Source of the DNA: Pseudomonas versuta
GTDB taxonomy: Bacteria > Pseudomonadota > Gammaproteobacteria > Pseudomonadales > Pseudomonadaceae
Assembly: GCF_001294575.1 (NCBI RefSeq)
Contig: NZ_CP012676.1
Location: 372,001-436,000, forward strand
DNA: 64,000 nucleotides
Direction of reading: 5' to 3'
Part shown: piece by piece, positions 48,263 to 57,714 of the stretch
Layout of the letters: each line of letters opens with the position of its first letter
How positions within the stretch are numbered: position 1 is the first letter of the stretch
Position numbers and translations under genes: made by a program
The notes under the pieces: model-generated
The model's input: the letters and a program-made list of their open reading frames with translations, nothing else
Told to the model about the DNA's origin: nothing
Databases searched by the model: none

Positions 48263-49402
48263 ATGTCATCTAATAAGACCCTCGCTCTGGCTCTTTGCCT
48301 GGCTATTACCGGTTGCGCACAAACTCCACAGAATGACGCCGCAGGTGGCCACAAATGGTGGCAGCTGGGCTCTTCCGACCAAGCGTCGACGCCTTCCGAT
48401 AAAAGCGTCAGCGCACCTTCCAAGCCTGCAGACACTAAAGTAACTGCGCCGGCTGCCAAAGTCGCCGCAGCGCCTGCCCCAGCTTCCCATGCTGGTGCTC
48501 CAGTCGTGACCGAAGCCAAAGACAGCGGTTCCAGCTGGTGGCCATTTGGTTCTGACTCGGCCAAAAAAGATGCGCCGGCGGATAAAGACAAAGTTGTGGC
48601 CGCCGCGGTTGTGGCCCCGGCTGCGGCCTCTACCAAGAACTGGTGGTGGCCGTTTGGTAGCGATGCCAAAGATACCAAGGCCGCAACGGTCGGCGTGATT
48701 CCAATGCCGGACCCGAAAATCACTCAGGCCTGGCTGGACGAGTACGAACCTCGTCTGCGTGCAGCAATCAAGGACACCAACCTGCAACTGGAACGTCGCG
48801 AAAGCTTGCTGGTAATCGTTGCTTCGGCAGACAGCTCTTTCAAGGCGACGCGCCCGGATTTGTTGATGCCATCCATGCTTGGCCCGTTCACCCGTGTCGC
48901 TAAAGTGGTTGAAGGTGATCCCAAGACTGCCGTACTGGTACTTGGTCATGCGGATGCCACTGGCGCCATGGCTGCCAATACACGCCTGAGCCTGGATCGT
49001 GCCAAATCAGTAGCGGCGATCTTCCGTATGAGCGGTTTGCAAAGTAATCGCCTGACCCTGCGTGGCATGGGTTCGGTAATGCCACGTGCGGCTAACGACA
49101 GCAATGAAGGTCGTGCACTGAACCGCCGGGTTGAAATCCTGATGACGCCTCAAGCCACCATGGTCGCGTTGGTCAGCAAGTACAGCCAGCCTGCCTTGTC
49201 CCCTGCAGATCTGGTTGCGGTGCAACCGGCTGTTGCGCCATCGGCTATCAAAAAATCCGCTGCTCCTGCTAAAAAGTCGGTTGTCGCCAAAAAAGGCACA
49301 CCGGCTAAAAAAGCAGCGAAGCCTGCTCCAGCCAAAAAACCGGTAGTGGCCAAAGCGAATACCGCTAAAAAAGTGGTTGCTAACGATCAGGCCAAGAACT
49401 GA
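48263..49402 (+). CDS. OmpA-family lipoprotein with WWPFGSD repeats and basic tail
   Basis: 379 aa from ATG 48263. Lipobox ITGC (Cys16). Low-complexity Ala/Pro/Lys/Ser linker with two or three copies of a W-W-x-x-G-S motif: WWQLGSSD (about 31), WWPFGSDS (about 93) and WWWPFGSD (about 130). OmpA-like peptidoglycan domain (about 185-300) with [10 protein letters not shown] and [11 protein letters not shown]-terminal tail (about 325-379) of PAKK-type repeats, strongly basic. The tail could bind peptidoglycan, LPS or nucleic acid. Matches the PA1048 position from memory. Confidence 0.85.
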   Translation: MSSNKTLALALCLAITGCAQTPQNDAAGGHKWWQLGSSDQASTPSDKSVSAPSKPADTKVTAPAAKVAAAPAPASHAGAPVVTEAKDSGSSWWPFGSDSAKKDAPADKDKVVAAAVVAPAAASTKNWWWPFGSDAKDTKAATVGVIPMPDPKITQAWLDEYEPRLRAAIKDTNLQLERRESLLVIVASADSSFKATRPDLLMPSMLGPFTRVAKVVEGDPKTAVLVLGHADATGAMAANTRLSLDRAKSVAAIFRMSGLQSNRLTLRGMGSVMPRAANDSNEGRALNRRVEILMTPQATMVALVSKYSQPALSPADLVAVQPAVAPSAIKKSAAPAKKSVVAKKGTPAKKAAKPAPAKKPVVAKANTAKKVVANDQAKN

Positions 49403-49425
49403 TTGATTCAGGAAAGGATTGGGGC

Positions 49426-50073
49426 ATGACTCAAGCGCTGGCAGATATGCGCCGTGATTACACCCGCGACGGGCTGGCCGAGGCTCAGGCCCCGGGCGAG
49501 CCTTTCGCGCTGTTTCACCAGTGGTTCAACGATGCGGTGAGCACCGAACAGCCACCGGTCGAGGCCAATGCCATGACCCTGGCAACGGTTGATGAGCAAG
49601 GTCGCCCGCACTGCCGGGTGCTCTTGCTTAAAGGGCTGGATGAACAGGGTTTTACCTTTTTCACCAACTACACCAGCGCCAAGGGGCAGCAACTGGCAGC
49701 ACGTCCTTTTGCTGCCATGACCTTTTTCTGGCCAACCCTGGAGCGTCAGGTGCGTATCGAGGGCAGGGTGGTCAAGGTTTCGGCTAAAGAGTCCGATGCC
49801 TACTATCAGGTTCGCCCCTTGGGTAGCCGGATTGGTGCCTGGGCTTCGCCGCAAAGTCAGGTGATTGCTGACCGTGAAGCGTTGGCCGAGCTGCTTAAAG
49901 CGACAGAGTTGCGCTTCAGTGATACCCAGCCACACTGCCCTGAACACTGGGGCGGCTTCCGGCTATTGCCCGAGCGTATCGAGTTCTGGCAAGGCCGCCC
50001 AAGCCGTTTGCATGACCGGCTGAACTATCGTTTTGATGGTGCTCGCTGGACCCGTGAACGGCTGGCGCCCTAA
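49426..50073 (+). CDS. pdxH: Pyridoxamine 5'-phosphate oxidase PdxH
   Basis: FMN enzyme making pyridoxal 5'-phosphate, 215 aa, normal length. N-terminal [13 protein letters not shown]-binding [19 protein letters not shown] (about 64-82), SAKGQQL, and C-terminal [17 protein letters not shown] (about 183-199) with the substrate-binding RLHDR. RBS GGAAAGG before ATG. Starts 23 bp after the OmpA lipoprotein gene. Confidence 0.95.
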   Translation: MTQALADMRRDYTRDGLAEAQAPGEPFALFHQWFNDAVSTEQPPVEANAMTLATVDEQGRPHCRVLLLKGLDEQGFTFFTNYTSAKGQQLAARPFAAMTFFWPTLERQVRIEGRVVKVSAKESDAYYQVRPLGSRIGAWASPQSQVIADREALAELLKATELRFSDTQPHCPEHWGGFRLLPERIEFWQGRPSRLHDRLNYRFDGARWTRERLAP

Positions 50074-50263
50074 CGTCGACAGCGGCTGATGGCGTGCAAT
50101 GCAAAACAGCAATTACACGCTACCCTTTACAGAAGTTTTTAGATGGCTATCAGTTCTGTCCAGGCTGTACAGGTGCTGAAGAAAGGCTGTTTATCTGCGC
50201 CGTGCGGTGACAGGCCCCCGGCAGCGGAGTTTAATGTTTCCCTGATCTTTTGGAGTTGATTCT

Positions 50264-50728
50264 ATGCGTAAGTCCGTACTGTTAGTTGCTGCTTTTTCGA
50301 CCATGACAGTTCTGTTGGGCGGCTGCACCTCAAGCTTGACCGGCGACACCTACTCGCGCGATGAAGCGCGCCGTGTACAAACCGTTCGCATGGGCACCAT
50401 CGTTGCCTTGCGCCCGGTACAGATTGAAGGCACCAAGACACCAATCGGTGCTGCAACAGGTGCAGTTATCGGCGGTGTTGGCGGCAGCGCAATCGGCGGC
50501 GGTCGTGGCAGCATCGTAACCGCGGTAATCGGTGCAGTAGCCGGTGGCCTGCTGGGCTCGGCAGCCGAATCTGGCCTGACCAAGACCCAAGGTGTAGAAA
50601 TCACCGTACGTGAAGACGACGGCAGCACCCGTGCCTATGTACAGCAAGTCGAGCCGAACCAGGTGTTCCGTACCGGCGAGCGTGTACGCATCATGACCGT
50701 TGATGGTACTAGCCGCGTTACCCAGTAA
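50264..50728 (+). CDS. slyB: SlyB-like glycine-zipper outer-membrane lipoprotein
   Basis: 154 aa. Signal with lipobox LGGC (Cys25 area), then a glycine-zipper 2TM domain (about 62-105): GAATGAVIGGVGGSAIGGG and GAVAGGLLGSAAESG. C-terminal beta domain with TVREDDGSTRAYVQ. SlyB proteins shield outer-membrane proteins under stress. Own promoter region of about 190 bp and a perfect terminator make it a monocistronic gene. Confidence 0.9.
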   Translation: MRKSVLLVAAFSTMTVLLGGCTSSLTGDTYSRDEARRVQTVRMGTIVALRPVQIEGTKTPIGAATGAVIGGVGGSAIGGGRGSIVTAVIGAVAGGLLGSAAESGLTKTQGVEITVREDDGSTRAYVQQVEPNQVFRTGERVRIMTVDGTSRVTQ

Positions 50729-50751
50729 GTTTGTGCGACAGCGCTAAAAAC

Positions 50752-50787
50752 AAAACCCCGGCCAGTTCGAACTGGCCGGGGTTTTTT
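50752..50787 (+). terminator. Terminator of slyB
   Basis: Perfect 34-nt palindrome AAAACCCCGGCCAG-TTCGAA-CTGGCCGGGGTTTT followed by TT; a very stable UUCG-type hairpin. Confidence 0.95.
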
Positions 50788-50806
50788 ATTTATCTATGAC
50801 ATACCG

Positions 50807-50826
50807 GTGGGAGCTGGTTTGCCAGC
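50807..50826 (+). repeat. Single REP unit (GTGGGAGC type)
   Basis: GTGGGAGCTGGTTTGCCAGC, one REP half-unit of the same family as at 26.8 and 32.9 kb, between slyB and nhaA; the expected inverted partner is degenerate. Confidence 0.6.
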
Positions 50827-50873
50827 CTGACTGACGCGCCGGTTTCATCGTCGGTAAGGCGGACTCCACTCAA

Positions 50874-52055
50874 TCAGGCAGCCTGTTGCTTACGGCTAAA
50901 GAATGCCGTTACTGCGTAGCCAATCAGCGCTGCCAGAATTGAACCGGTCAGGATGCCCATACGGTCCATCCCCACGTAATCACTACTGCCCGACACAAAT
51001 GCCAGTGAGCCCACGAACAGGCTCATGGTGAAACCTATACCGCACAGAATTGCCACGCCAAATAATTGGCCCCAGTTAGCGCCTGTGGGTAATGCTGCAA
51101 GGCCGGTTTTGATGACGATCCAGGTCAAGCCAAACACACCCACTGTTTTCCCGATCAGCAAGCCTGCGGCGATTCCTATCGGTACATGGTGAGTAAAGCT
51201 GTGCAGGTTTACGCCCGTCAGTGACACGCCGGCATTGGCGAAGGCAAATAACGGCAAAATCCCGTAAGCCACCCAAGGGTGCAGCGCATGCTCGATGTCC
51301 ATCAACGGGGATGGTTCGGAGTTCCTGGTCCGCAGTGGGATACAGAAGGCCAGGGTCACACCCGCCAGAGTGGCATGCACGCCGCTTTTTAGTACGCAGA
51401 CCCAGAGGATCAATCCGACAATCATGTACGGCGCGATCTTGACCACGCCCATGCGGTTCATCGCGATCAAAACCACCACACAGGCAGCCGCCAGCATCAG
51501 TGAAACGCCTGACAGCTCGCTGGAGTAGAACACCGCAATCACAATGATTGCGCCTAGATCATCAATGATCGCCAGGGTCATCAGGAACAGCTTGAGCGAC
51601 ACCGGGACGCGCTTGCCTAGCAGGGCCAGTACGCCAAGGGCGAAGGCTATGTCAGTGGCCATGGGGATTGCCCAGCCGCCATGGGCGTCCGGGAAGTCTT
51701 TATTGATGTACCAGTAGATCAGTGCGGGCACTACCATGCCGCCGATGGCGGCTGCGCCGGGCAGTACCACCTGGGAAGGCCTGGACAGTTGTCCATCGAG
51801 CAATTCGCGTTTGACCTCCAGGCCAATCAGCAGGAAAAACAAGGCCATCAGGCCATCGTTGATCCACAGCAGCGAAGGTTTGGCGATCTGCAAGGCACCG
51901 ATCTGCACGGCCACCGGCACGTCAAGGAAGGCTGTGTAGTAGTGGGACAGCGGTGAGTTGTTGATGATTAATGCCAGAGCCGCAGCCGCAATCAATAACA
52001 GACCGCTGGCAGCTTCCAACTGAAAGAAACGAGTGAAAGTGCTACGCAGAAGCAA
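50874..52055 (-). CDS. nhaA: Na+/H+ antiporter NhaA
   Basis: Inner-membrane sodium/proton antiporter, 393 aa from TTG 52055 ([18 protein letters not shown]). GGAG lies about 8 bases upstream and the length fits E. coli NhaA (388 aa). A farther TTG at 52088 lacks a suitable RBS. Twelve hydrophobic segments are visible; ion-site aspartates sit in [10 protein letters not shown] and [15 protein letters not shown]. Used in pH and sodium homeostasis. No nhaR neighbour was found. Confidence 0.92.
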   Translation of the reverse strand: MLLRSTFTRFFQLEAASGLLLIAAAALALIINNSPLSHYYTAFLDVPVAVQIGALQIAKPSLLWINDGLMALFFLLIGLEVKRELLDGQLSRPSQVVLPGAAAIGGMVVPALIYWYINKDFPDAHGGWAIPMATDIAFALGVLALLGKRVPVSLKLFLMTLAIIDDLGAIIVIAVFYSSELSGVSLMLAAACVVVLIAMNRMGVVKIAPYMIVGLILWVCVLKSGVHATLAGVTLAFCIPLRTRNSEPSPLMDIEHALHPWVAYGILPLFAFANAGVSLTGVNLHSFTHHVPIGIAAGLLIGKTVGVFGLTWIVIKTGLAALPTGANWGQLFGVAILCGIGFTMSLFVGSLAFVSGSSDYVGMDRMGILTGSILAALIGYAVTAFFSRKQQAA

Positions 52056-52295
52056 GGGGGCTCTCCATCGGGTGGTTATAAGGTGCAATGCCCTAAATTG
52101 TGAGCATGATTGTGATTACAAAAGCCATATTAGCTTTTGTAATAAACAACCTTTTGATCTCACATCGACAAGGAGCCTAGCAGTTGCGTGTCAAACAGAG
52201 CGTATCGAGTCAGAACAGACTGCTGGAGTGTCATGCGAATCAAAGTTTGTAGCCGCTGCCTGAAGGTGCAAGACCAACCGGCAGCGGCTCCAAGA

Positions 52296-53906
52296 TCAGG
52301 CTTCGATACCGAGAATATCGCGGGCCACTGCTTCGGCAATGCGGATGCCATCCACACCAGCCGATAGAATTCCACCGGCATAACCTGCGCCTTCGCCAGC
52401 CGGGAACAGCCCTTTGACATTCAGGCTCTGCATTGACCCGTCGCGGGTCATGCGCAGTGGCGATGAAGTGCGAGTTTCGATCCCGGTGAGGATAGCGTCA
52501 TGCATCGAGAAACCTTTGATCTGTTTCTCGAATGCCGGCAAGGCTTCGCGGATGGCTTCAATGGCGTAGTCCGGCAACGCCAGGGCCAAATCACCCAGGG
52601 ACACGCCCGGCTTGTAGGAAGGTTCAACACTGCCCAGTGCCGTCGACGGCTTGCCGGCAATAAAGTCGCCAACCAATTGCGCCGGTGCTTCGTAGTTGCT
52701 GCCGCCTAACACATAGGCGTGAGCCTCCAGACGCTCTTGCAACTCGATACCGGCCAATGGTCCACCCGGATAGTCCTCGGGGGTAATGCCGACCACGATG
52801 CCTGAGTTGGCATTGCGTTCATTACGCGAGTACTGGCTCATGCCGTTGGTCACGACGCGGCCAGGTTCGCTGGTGGCTGCGACCACGGTGCCGCCCGGGC
52901 ACATGCAGAAGCTATAGACCGAGCGGCCGTTTTTGGCGTGATGGACCAGTTTGTAATCGGCGGCACCCAGTTTCGGGTGACCGGCGTATTTGCCCAGGCG
53001 TGCGCTATCGATCAACGATTGCGGGTGCTCGATACGGAAACCCACCGAGAAAGGTTTGGCCTCCATGTACACACCACGGTCGTGGAGCATGCGGAATGTG
53101 TCACGGGCGCTGTGGCCCAGGGCCATGATCACGTGGCGTGATTTCAATTGCTCGCCATCGGCCAGCACCACACCGGTCAATTGTCCGTCATCGATCAATA
53201 CGTCGGTCACGCGCTGTTGAAAACGCACCTCACCGCCAAGCGCCTCAATTTGCTGGCGCATGTTTTCGACGACGCCGGTCAGACGGAACGTCCCGATGTG
53301 CGGTTTGCTGACATAGAGGATTTCTTCTGGCGCGCCAGCTTTGACAAACTCGTGCAGCACTTTGCGACCATGGTGCTTCGGGTCTTTGATTTGGCTGTAG
53401 AGCTTGCCGTCCGAGAACGTACCGGCACCGCCTTCGCCAAACTGCACGTTTGACTCCGGGTTCAGGACGTTTTTGCGCCATAGGCCCCAAGTGTCTTTAG
53501 TGCGCTGGCGAACTTCAGTACCGCGCTCAAGAATGATCGGCTTGAAGCCCATTTGTGCCAGCAGCAATCCAGCAAAAATACCGCAGGGTCCAAAGCCGAC
53601 CACAATCGGGCGTTCGTTCAGATCCTGGGGGGCCCGGCCGACCACTTTGTAGCTGATGTCCGGCGCAGGATTGACGTTGCGATCATCCGAGAACTTGATC
53701 AACAGCGGCGCTTCGTCGCGCACGCTCAGATCGATGGTGTAGATGAAGCACAATTCGGAGGTTTTTTTGCGCGCATCGTAGCTGCGCTTGAACAAGGTGA
53801 AATCGAGCAGGTCATCGCTGGCGATGCCCAGGCGCTGCAGGATGGCAGGGCGCAGGTCTTCTTCGGGATGGTCGATCGGCAACTTGAGTTCGGTAATTCG
53901 TAACAT
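52296..53906 (-). CDS. FAD-dependent oxidoreductase (COG2509 type)
   Basis: 536 aa from ATG 53906 (MLRITELKLPIDHPE). N-terminal small domain (about 1-85), FAD-binding VVGFGPCGIFAGLLLAQMG (about 97-115), a conserved GGAGTFSDGKL (about 159-169), and C-terminal GEGAGYAGGI with GIRIAEAVARDI closing the FAD domain. Members are uncharacterised dehydrogenases of the BaiN/HI0933-like superfamily. Lone gene on its strand; substrate unknown. Confidence 0.85.
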   Translation of the reverse strand: MLRITELKLPIDHPEEDLRPAILQRLGIASDDLLDFTLFKRSYDARKKTSELCFIYTIDLSVRDEAPLLIKFSDDRNVNPAPDISYKVVGRAPQDLNERPIVVGFGPCGIFAGLLLAQMGFKPIILERGTEVRQRTKDTWGLWRKNVLNPESNVQFGEGGAGTFSDGKLYSQIKDPKHHGRKVLHEFVKAGAPEEILYVSKPHIGTFRLTGVVENMRQQIEALGGEVRFQQRVTDVLIDDGQLTGVVLADGEQLKSRHVIMALGHSARDTFRMLHDRGVYMEAKPFSVGFRIEHPQSLIDSARLGKYAGHPKLGAADYKLVHHAKNGRSVYSFCMCPGGTVVAATSEPGRVVTNGMSQYSRNERNANSGIVVGITPEDYPGGPLAGIELQERLEAHAYVLGGSNYEAPAQLVGDFIAGKPSTALGSVEPSYKPGVSLGDLALALPDYAIEAIREALPAFEKQIKGFSMHDAILTGIETRTSSPLRMTRDGSMQSLNVKGLFPAGEGAGYAGGILSAGVDGIRIAEAVARDILGIEA

Positions 53907-54006
53907 GACAGTGTCCAATATAGGGGCCAGGCAAACCCCGGCAGCCTTAACGCGAACCGGCGATTATAAGCTGCCTGGAGGTCAGACCGTCAGCAACATT
54001 CGTCGT

Positions 54007-54681
54007 TTAGTCGTTACGTGCGCCACCGAAGTAACCACAACCACGCTGTACCTGACCGTTGACCCGAAGTTCTGCACCCAGGTGCTGGATGCTGCCGTTG
54101 GCGCTGTCAGTGCAACGTTGAGGGGCCACCCACAGTTCGATGTGTTGATTGTTGGCCTCTGTGGACAGGGAAAAGCGACCGTTGCCGACCTGTTCTTCAA
54201 CAAAAGGCAGGGCCAGTTCAGGCTGGCCATCGCGTTTGAGCATCATGCCCTTGGCACCTGCCTGAACTTCCCAAGCGGGACCGTTACCGTTGGCGTGTAC
54301 CGTCATTTGTTTGAAGTTGGGGTCCTGGCAGGCTGAGCTGCTGCGCTCTAGGCGATACAGTTGTTGCAACTGAACTTCGCCATCAGTGCCGGGCACTTTG
54401 GCGCTGGTAAAGCTGCCGCGAATGTCGGCGAACAACTTGCCGGGCTTGTCAGGCATATCCGCAGCGTCTTGCACCAGCGTAGTGCTGGCGCTGTCACGCA
54501 CCACATAGCGCTGTTGTCCGACGCACGGTTGAAAAACCAACTGGCCATTGGCCGAGACCAGCTCTCCCTGCAAGCGGGTCAAGCCGGCGTTGCTGTCAGC
54601 GGGTTTACTGTTGAACATTTGGCAGCCCGCGAAAACGGGCAGCAGAGCGAACAAAACCAAGGAACGAGCAGCACGCATCAT
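54007..54681 (-). CDS. COG3650-type lipoprotein
   Basis: 224 aa (or 223 if the second ATG at 54678 is used). Signal with lipobox FAGC (Cys20). Two similar beta-rich halves, the first with FQPCVGQQRYVVRDSA, the second with ELWVAPQRCTDSANG and GCGYFGGARN at the C-terminus, like the MliC/META or COG3650 envelope proteins. Several Cys suggest disulfides in the periplasm. Function unknown. Confidence 0.75.
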   Translation of the reverse strand: MMRAARSLVLFALLPVFAGCQMFNSKPADSNAGLTRLQGELVSANGQLVFQPCVGQQRYVVRDSASTTLVQDAADMPDKPGKLFADIRGSFTSAKVPGTDGEVQLQQLYRLERSSSACQDPNFKQMTVHANGNGPAWEVQAGAKGMMLKRDGQPELALPFVEEQVGNGRFSLSTEANNQHIELWVAPQRCTDSANGSIQHLGAELRVNGQVQRGCGYFGGARND

Positions 54682-54772
54682 TGAGACTCCTGACTAGTGC
54701 CGCCACGTTACTTAGGCGCGAAGTGCCGCACAAGGGGCGATCTTTTTTTTGTCCGGGGACTCCCTGCCGTAG

Positions 54773-54808
54773 CGAGCTTGCCCGCAATCTTTTGATCGGC
54801 AAAGCTCG
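54773..54808. repeat. REP-like inverted repeat
   Basis: CGAGCTTGCC (54773-54782) and GGCAAAGCTCG (54798-54808), a worn unit of the GAGCTTGC REP family in the gap after the SDR gene. Confidence 0.55.
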
Positions 54809-54830
54809 TTCCTGCCGGGGGACTCGTCGG

Positions 54831-55430
54831 TCAACCCACCTGATAGGTTTGTCCGGTGTGCAGGCCTTCGACACTTTTGGCGTAGGCCAATGCAACGTCC
54901 GCCGCGGCTACCGACTTGAATCCACGGAAGTACGGCGCATATTTCCCCATAGCTTCGGTCAGCACGGTAGGACTCACCGAGTTCACCCGCAGCCCGCGTG
55001 GCAGTTCGATGGCTGCGGCTTTTACGAATCCATCCAGCGCGGCGTTAACCAGAGCTGCCGAGCTGCCGGTGCGAATCGGCTCGCGGTTGATGACGCCGCT
55101 GGTAAAGGTGAACGAAGCGCCGTCGTTAGCAAATTCACGACCGATCAGCAGCAAATTGACCTGGCCCATCAGTTTGTCCTGCAAGCCCAGGGCGAAGTCC
55201 TTTTCGCTCATCTCGCCCAATGCGACGAAGTTGACGTTGCCTGCCGCGCATATCAGGGCGTCGAAACGCCCGGTTTGTTCAAACAGGTTTCGAATCGAGG
55301 CGCTGTCGCTGATATCCACCTGAAAATCGCCACTTTTGCGGCCAACACGCACGATTTCGTGGCGGGGAGACAACTCGCGATCAATGGCTGAACCAATGGT
55401 GCCCGTAGCGCCGATCAACAGAATCTTCAT
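54831..55430 (-). CDS. Short-chain dehydrogenase-like protein with a degenerate active site
   Basis: 199 aa from ATG 55430 with AGGA upstream. Nucleotide-binding GATGTIGSAID (about 7-17) and CAAGNVNF (about 68-75) are good SDR motifs. The usual YxxxK catalytic pair is absent: the segment after SGVINREPIRTG reads SSAALVNAALDGF. The related Pseudomonas family shares this, so it may be an atypical reductase or NAD(P)-binding protein. Divergent from the LysR gene, which probably controls it. Confidence 0.8.
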   Translation of the reverse strand: MKILLIGATGTIGSAIDRELSPRHEIVRVGRKSGDFQVDISDSASIRNLFEQTGRFDALICAAGNVNFVALGEMSEKDFALGLQDKLMGQVNLLLIGREFANDGASFTFTSGVINREPIRTGSSAALVNAALDGFVKAAAIELPRGLRVNSVSPTVLTEAMGKYAPYFRGFKSVAAADVALAYAKSVEGLHTGQTYQVG

Positions 55431-55535
55431 TCCCACGTTCCTATAGTGATGAGGTGTGGGTTGAGTCTAGTGCTGGTTTTTTAACGCGATAAGCGCACTA
55501 ATAGGCAACCTTTGGTTTTCATATGGAAACAATTG

Positions 55536-56444
55536 ATGAGCGAAATGGATGACCTGGCGGCGTTCGCAGTGTTGATCGATGCCGGTAGTTTTACGTTGGC
55601 GGCGCAGCAGTTGGGCTGTAGCAAGGGGCAGTTGTCCAAACGTATCAGCCAGCTTGAAGCCCAGTTTTCGGTGGTGTTGCTGCACCGCACCACCAGGCGC
55701 CTGAGCTTGACCGCCGCCGGTTCTGCGTTATTGCCACAAGCCCGGGCGCTGGTGATACAGGTGGAGCATGCACGTCAGGCGCTGGCCCGGCTCAAGGACG
55801 ACATGGCGGGGCCGGTGCGCATGACCGTACCCGTGTCGCTGGGCGAAACGTTTATTGATGCACTGCTGCTGGAGTTCTCCCGCGATTACCCGCAGGTGCA
55901 GATTGAGCTTGAACTCAATAACAGCTATCGCGATATGGCCCGGGACGGCTTTGACCTGGCGATCCGCTCACAAGTGGGCAATCACGAGCGGCTGGTGGCC
56001 AAGCCCGTTCTGAACTGGCACGAGATCACTTGCGCCAGCCCTGCCTACCTTGAGCAACACGGCGAGCCGAGTACGCCGCAGCAATTGGTCGAGCATCAGT
56101 GTTTGCTCAACAGTCATTACAGTGGTCGCGAGGAGTGGCTGTACCACCGCCAGCATGAGCTGCATCGGGTGCGGGTATCGGGGCCGTTTGCCAGTAATCA
56201 TTACAGTCTGCTGAAAAAGGCCGCCGTGATAGGTGCGGGAATCGCCCGTCTGCCTTCTTACATGCTCCAGGCCGAACTGGCGGATGGGCGTTTACGCGGG
56301 CTGCTGCGCGATTATCAAACCCGAAGCAATCCGATGTATCTGGTGCATCCTTATCAGGGCGGGCTGCCCAGACGCACGCAGGTTCTGGCCGATTATCTAG
56401 TGGGCTGGTTCCGGCGTAGCGGTGAGGCAATAGACCTGCTTTAG
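55536..56444 (+). CDS. LysR-family transcriptional regulator
   Basis: 302 aa from ATG 55536 (another ATG 9 bp on). N-terminal winged HTH (about 4-62) with FAVLIDAGSFTLAAQQLGCS and QLSKRISQLEAQF, then the periplasmic-binding-like effector domain (about 90-295), of the CrgA/DsdC-like subgroup. Divergent from the SDR-like gene across about 105 bp. The usual arrangement makes that gene its target; effector unknown. Confidence 0.88.
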   Translation: MSEMDDLAAFAVLIDAGSFTLAAQQLGCSKGQLSKRISQLEAQFSVVLLHRTTRRLSLTAAGSALLPQARALVIQVEHARQALARLKDDMAGPVRMTVPVSLGETFIDALLLEFSRDYPQVQIELELNNSYRDMARDGFDLAIRSQVGNHERLVAKPVLNWHEITCASPAYLEQHGEPSTPQQLVEHQCLLNSHYSGREEWLYHRQHELHRVRVSGPFASNHYSLLKKAAVIGAGIARLPSYMLQAELADGRLRGLLRDYQTRSNPMYLVHPYQGGLPRRTQVLADYLVGWFRRSGEAIDLL

Positions 56445-56944
56445 CAAAAGCGCCGGGCAATCAGATGGTCAATTGAGAGCGTGCCCGGACCTCTGGCCAT
56501 CAGATACAAAAGAATTGCGATCCAGGTGCCGTGGGTTGGGTAAGCATCGGGGTAGACGAAAAACTGAATGGTCAGCGTCATCCCCAGCAGGGCCAGCGCC
56601 GAAAAGCGGGTAGCGAAACCCAGCAGGATCAGCACCGGGAACAGGTGTTCGCTGACAGTCGCTGCATATGCAGCCACCTCAGGAGACAGCAGTGGAAGCG
56701 GGTACTCGTTGTGGAACAGGTACACCGTGGATCCGGCCAAGTCCGGGATGCCGAACTGAAACGTGCCGCCAACCAGATCGATAGAAAAACCTTCGACTTT
56801 GGTCTGGCCTGATTTCCAGAATACGGCGGCAATGGAAAAGCGGGCGATAAAAGCTATCAAACTTTGGGGGATGCGTTGCATGAGTCCAACTGCATACTCG
56901 ACCCCACGGCGTAGCAAGCATGAAGTTACGGCGGTGGTGTTCAT
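56441..56944 (-). CDS. DoxX-family membrane protein of the bufferin operon
   Basis: 167 aa, four hydrophobic segments typical of DoxX (FRIAAVFWKSGQTKVEG at about 35-51; LFPVLILLGFATRFSALALLG). The ATG overlaps the bufC-type stop by 4 bp. DoxX-like proteins commonly end DUF692/DUF2282 operons, where they may process redox intermediates or quinone-coupled steps at the membrane. The exact role is not known. Confidence 0.85.
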   Translation of the reverse strand: MNTTAVTSCLLRRGVEYAVGLMQRIPQSLIAFIARFSIAAVFWKSGQTKVEGFSIDLVGGTFQFGIPDLAGSTVYLFHNEYPLPLLSPEVAAYAATVSEHLFPVLILLGFATRFSALALLGMTLTIQFFVYPDAYPTHGTWIAILLYLMARGPGTLSIDHLIARRFC

Positions 56945-57714
56945 GGCGAAATCTCTGGGGGCAGGAATAAATCAGTGATGGCGCCATGTGCAATCAGCAG
57001 CGCCAGGGCCTTGCTCAAGTCAAAATGAGGATCGACGTGCAGGGCGTATTCAGCAGCAGGCCCCAAGGCATAGCCGCCCTGCAGATGGTTGATAAAGGCC
57101 GTGTAACCCGGTCTGACTGCAAACACCTCTACAGACAATCCGTAACGCAGCACCACCGTGTTTTGTGGGAGGTTCAGGTCATATTCATGGCACTGCCCTT
57201 CGCTTTGATGTGTGGCCCATAAGTCGGCTACGGCGTAAGGGGAGTCCAGGGTTGCTACGCTGGGGTGCAGTTGCAGGTGCAATTGGTCGAGACTTTCTGG
57301 AACGTGGAGCATCTGCGCCAGTGCCTGCGGGTTCACTGCGCTGGCGTCTGCTGCGTGATAGGCGTCCACGCACAAACGTTCCAGACGTGCGATATCGGCC
57401 AGGTAGGGCAGGCTACTGGCGGGAGCAAAATTGCTAATGAAGTCGGCCAAGCGGATGCCGTAGGTACTCATGACCGGATTGTCGGGCGGGCTGTGTTTAA
57501 TGAATAAGCGTGCCATTTCCTGGAAAAAATCTTTGCCCACCAGCATGGACACAACGGGGTAGCTGAATGCCAGCGCATTGATTAACCCTCTTTGAACATT
57601 GTTGCGATACACCGCGAAACGGCTCTCAACGTGCCCGTTACGGGATACCACCCCTCCGGGGCATGGCTGTTGCGAGTCAAGTACGGCTGAGCTGAATACT
57701 TCTTGTAGTTTCAT
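56941..57714 (-). CDS. bufC: BufC-like DUF2063 partner protein
   Basis: 257 aa. N-terminal DUF2063 domain (about 1-95) with FAVYRNNVQRGLINALAFSYP, then a second domain (about 110-250), mixed alpha/beta, containing PQNTVVLRYGLSVEVFAV. In bufferin systems this protein is thought to bring the precursor to the MNIO enzyme, like the RRE-bearing partners of other RiPPs. Start ATG overlaps the bufB stop by 4 bp. Assignment as BufC is by family and operon order. Confidence 0.85.
   Translation of the reverse strand: MKLQEVFSSAVLDSQQPCPGGVVSRNGHVESRFAVYRNNVQRGLINALAFSYPVVSMLVGKDFFQEMARLFIKHSPPDNPVMSTYGIRLADFISNFAPASSLPYLADIARLERLCVDAYHAADASAVNPQALAQMLHVPESLDQLHLQLHPSVATLDSPYAVADLWATHQSEGQCHEYDLNLPQNTVVLRYGLSVEVFAVRPGYTAFINHLQGGYALGPAAEYALHVDPHFDLSKALALLIAHGAITDLFLPPEISP

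Noticed and set aside
48160..48949. Minus-strand open frames opposite the OmpA lipoprotein
   Set aside because: Low-complexity Ala/Thr-rich antisense of a repetitive linker.
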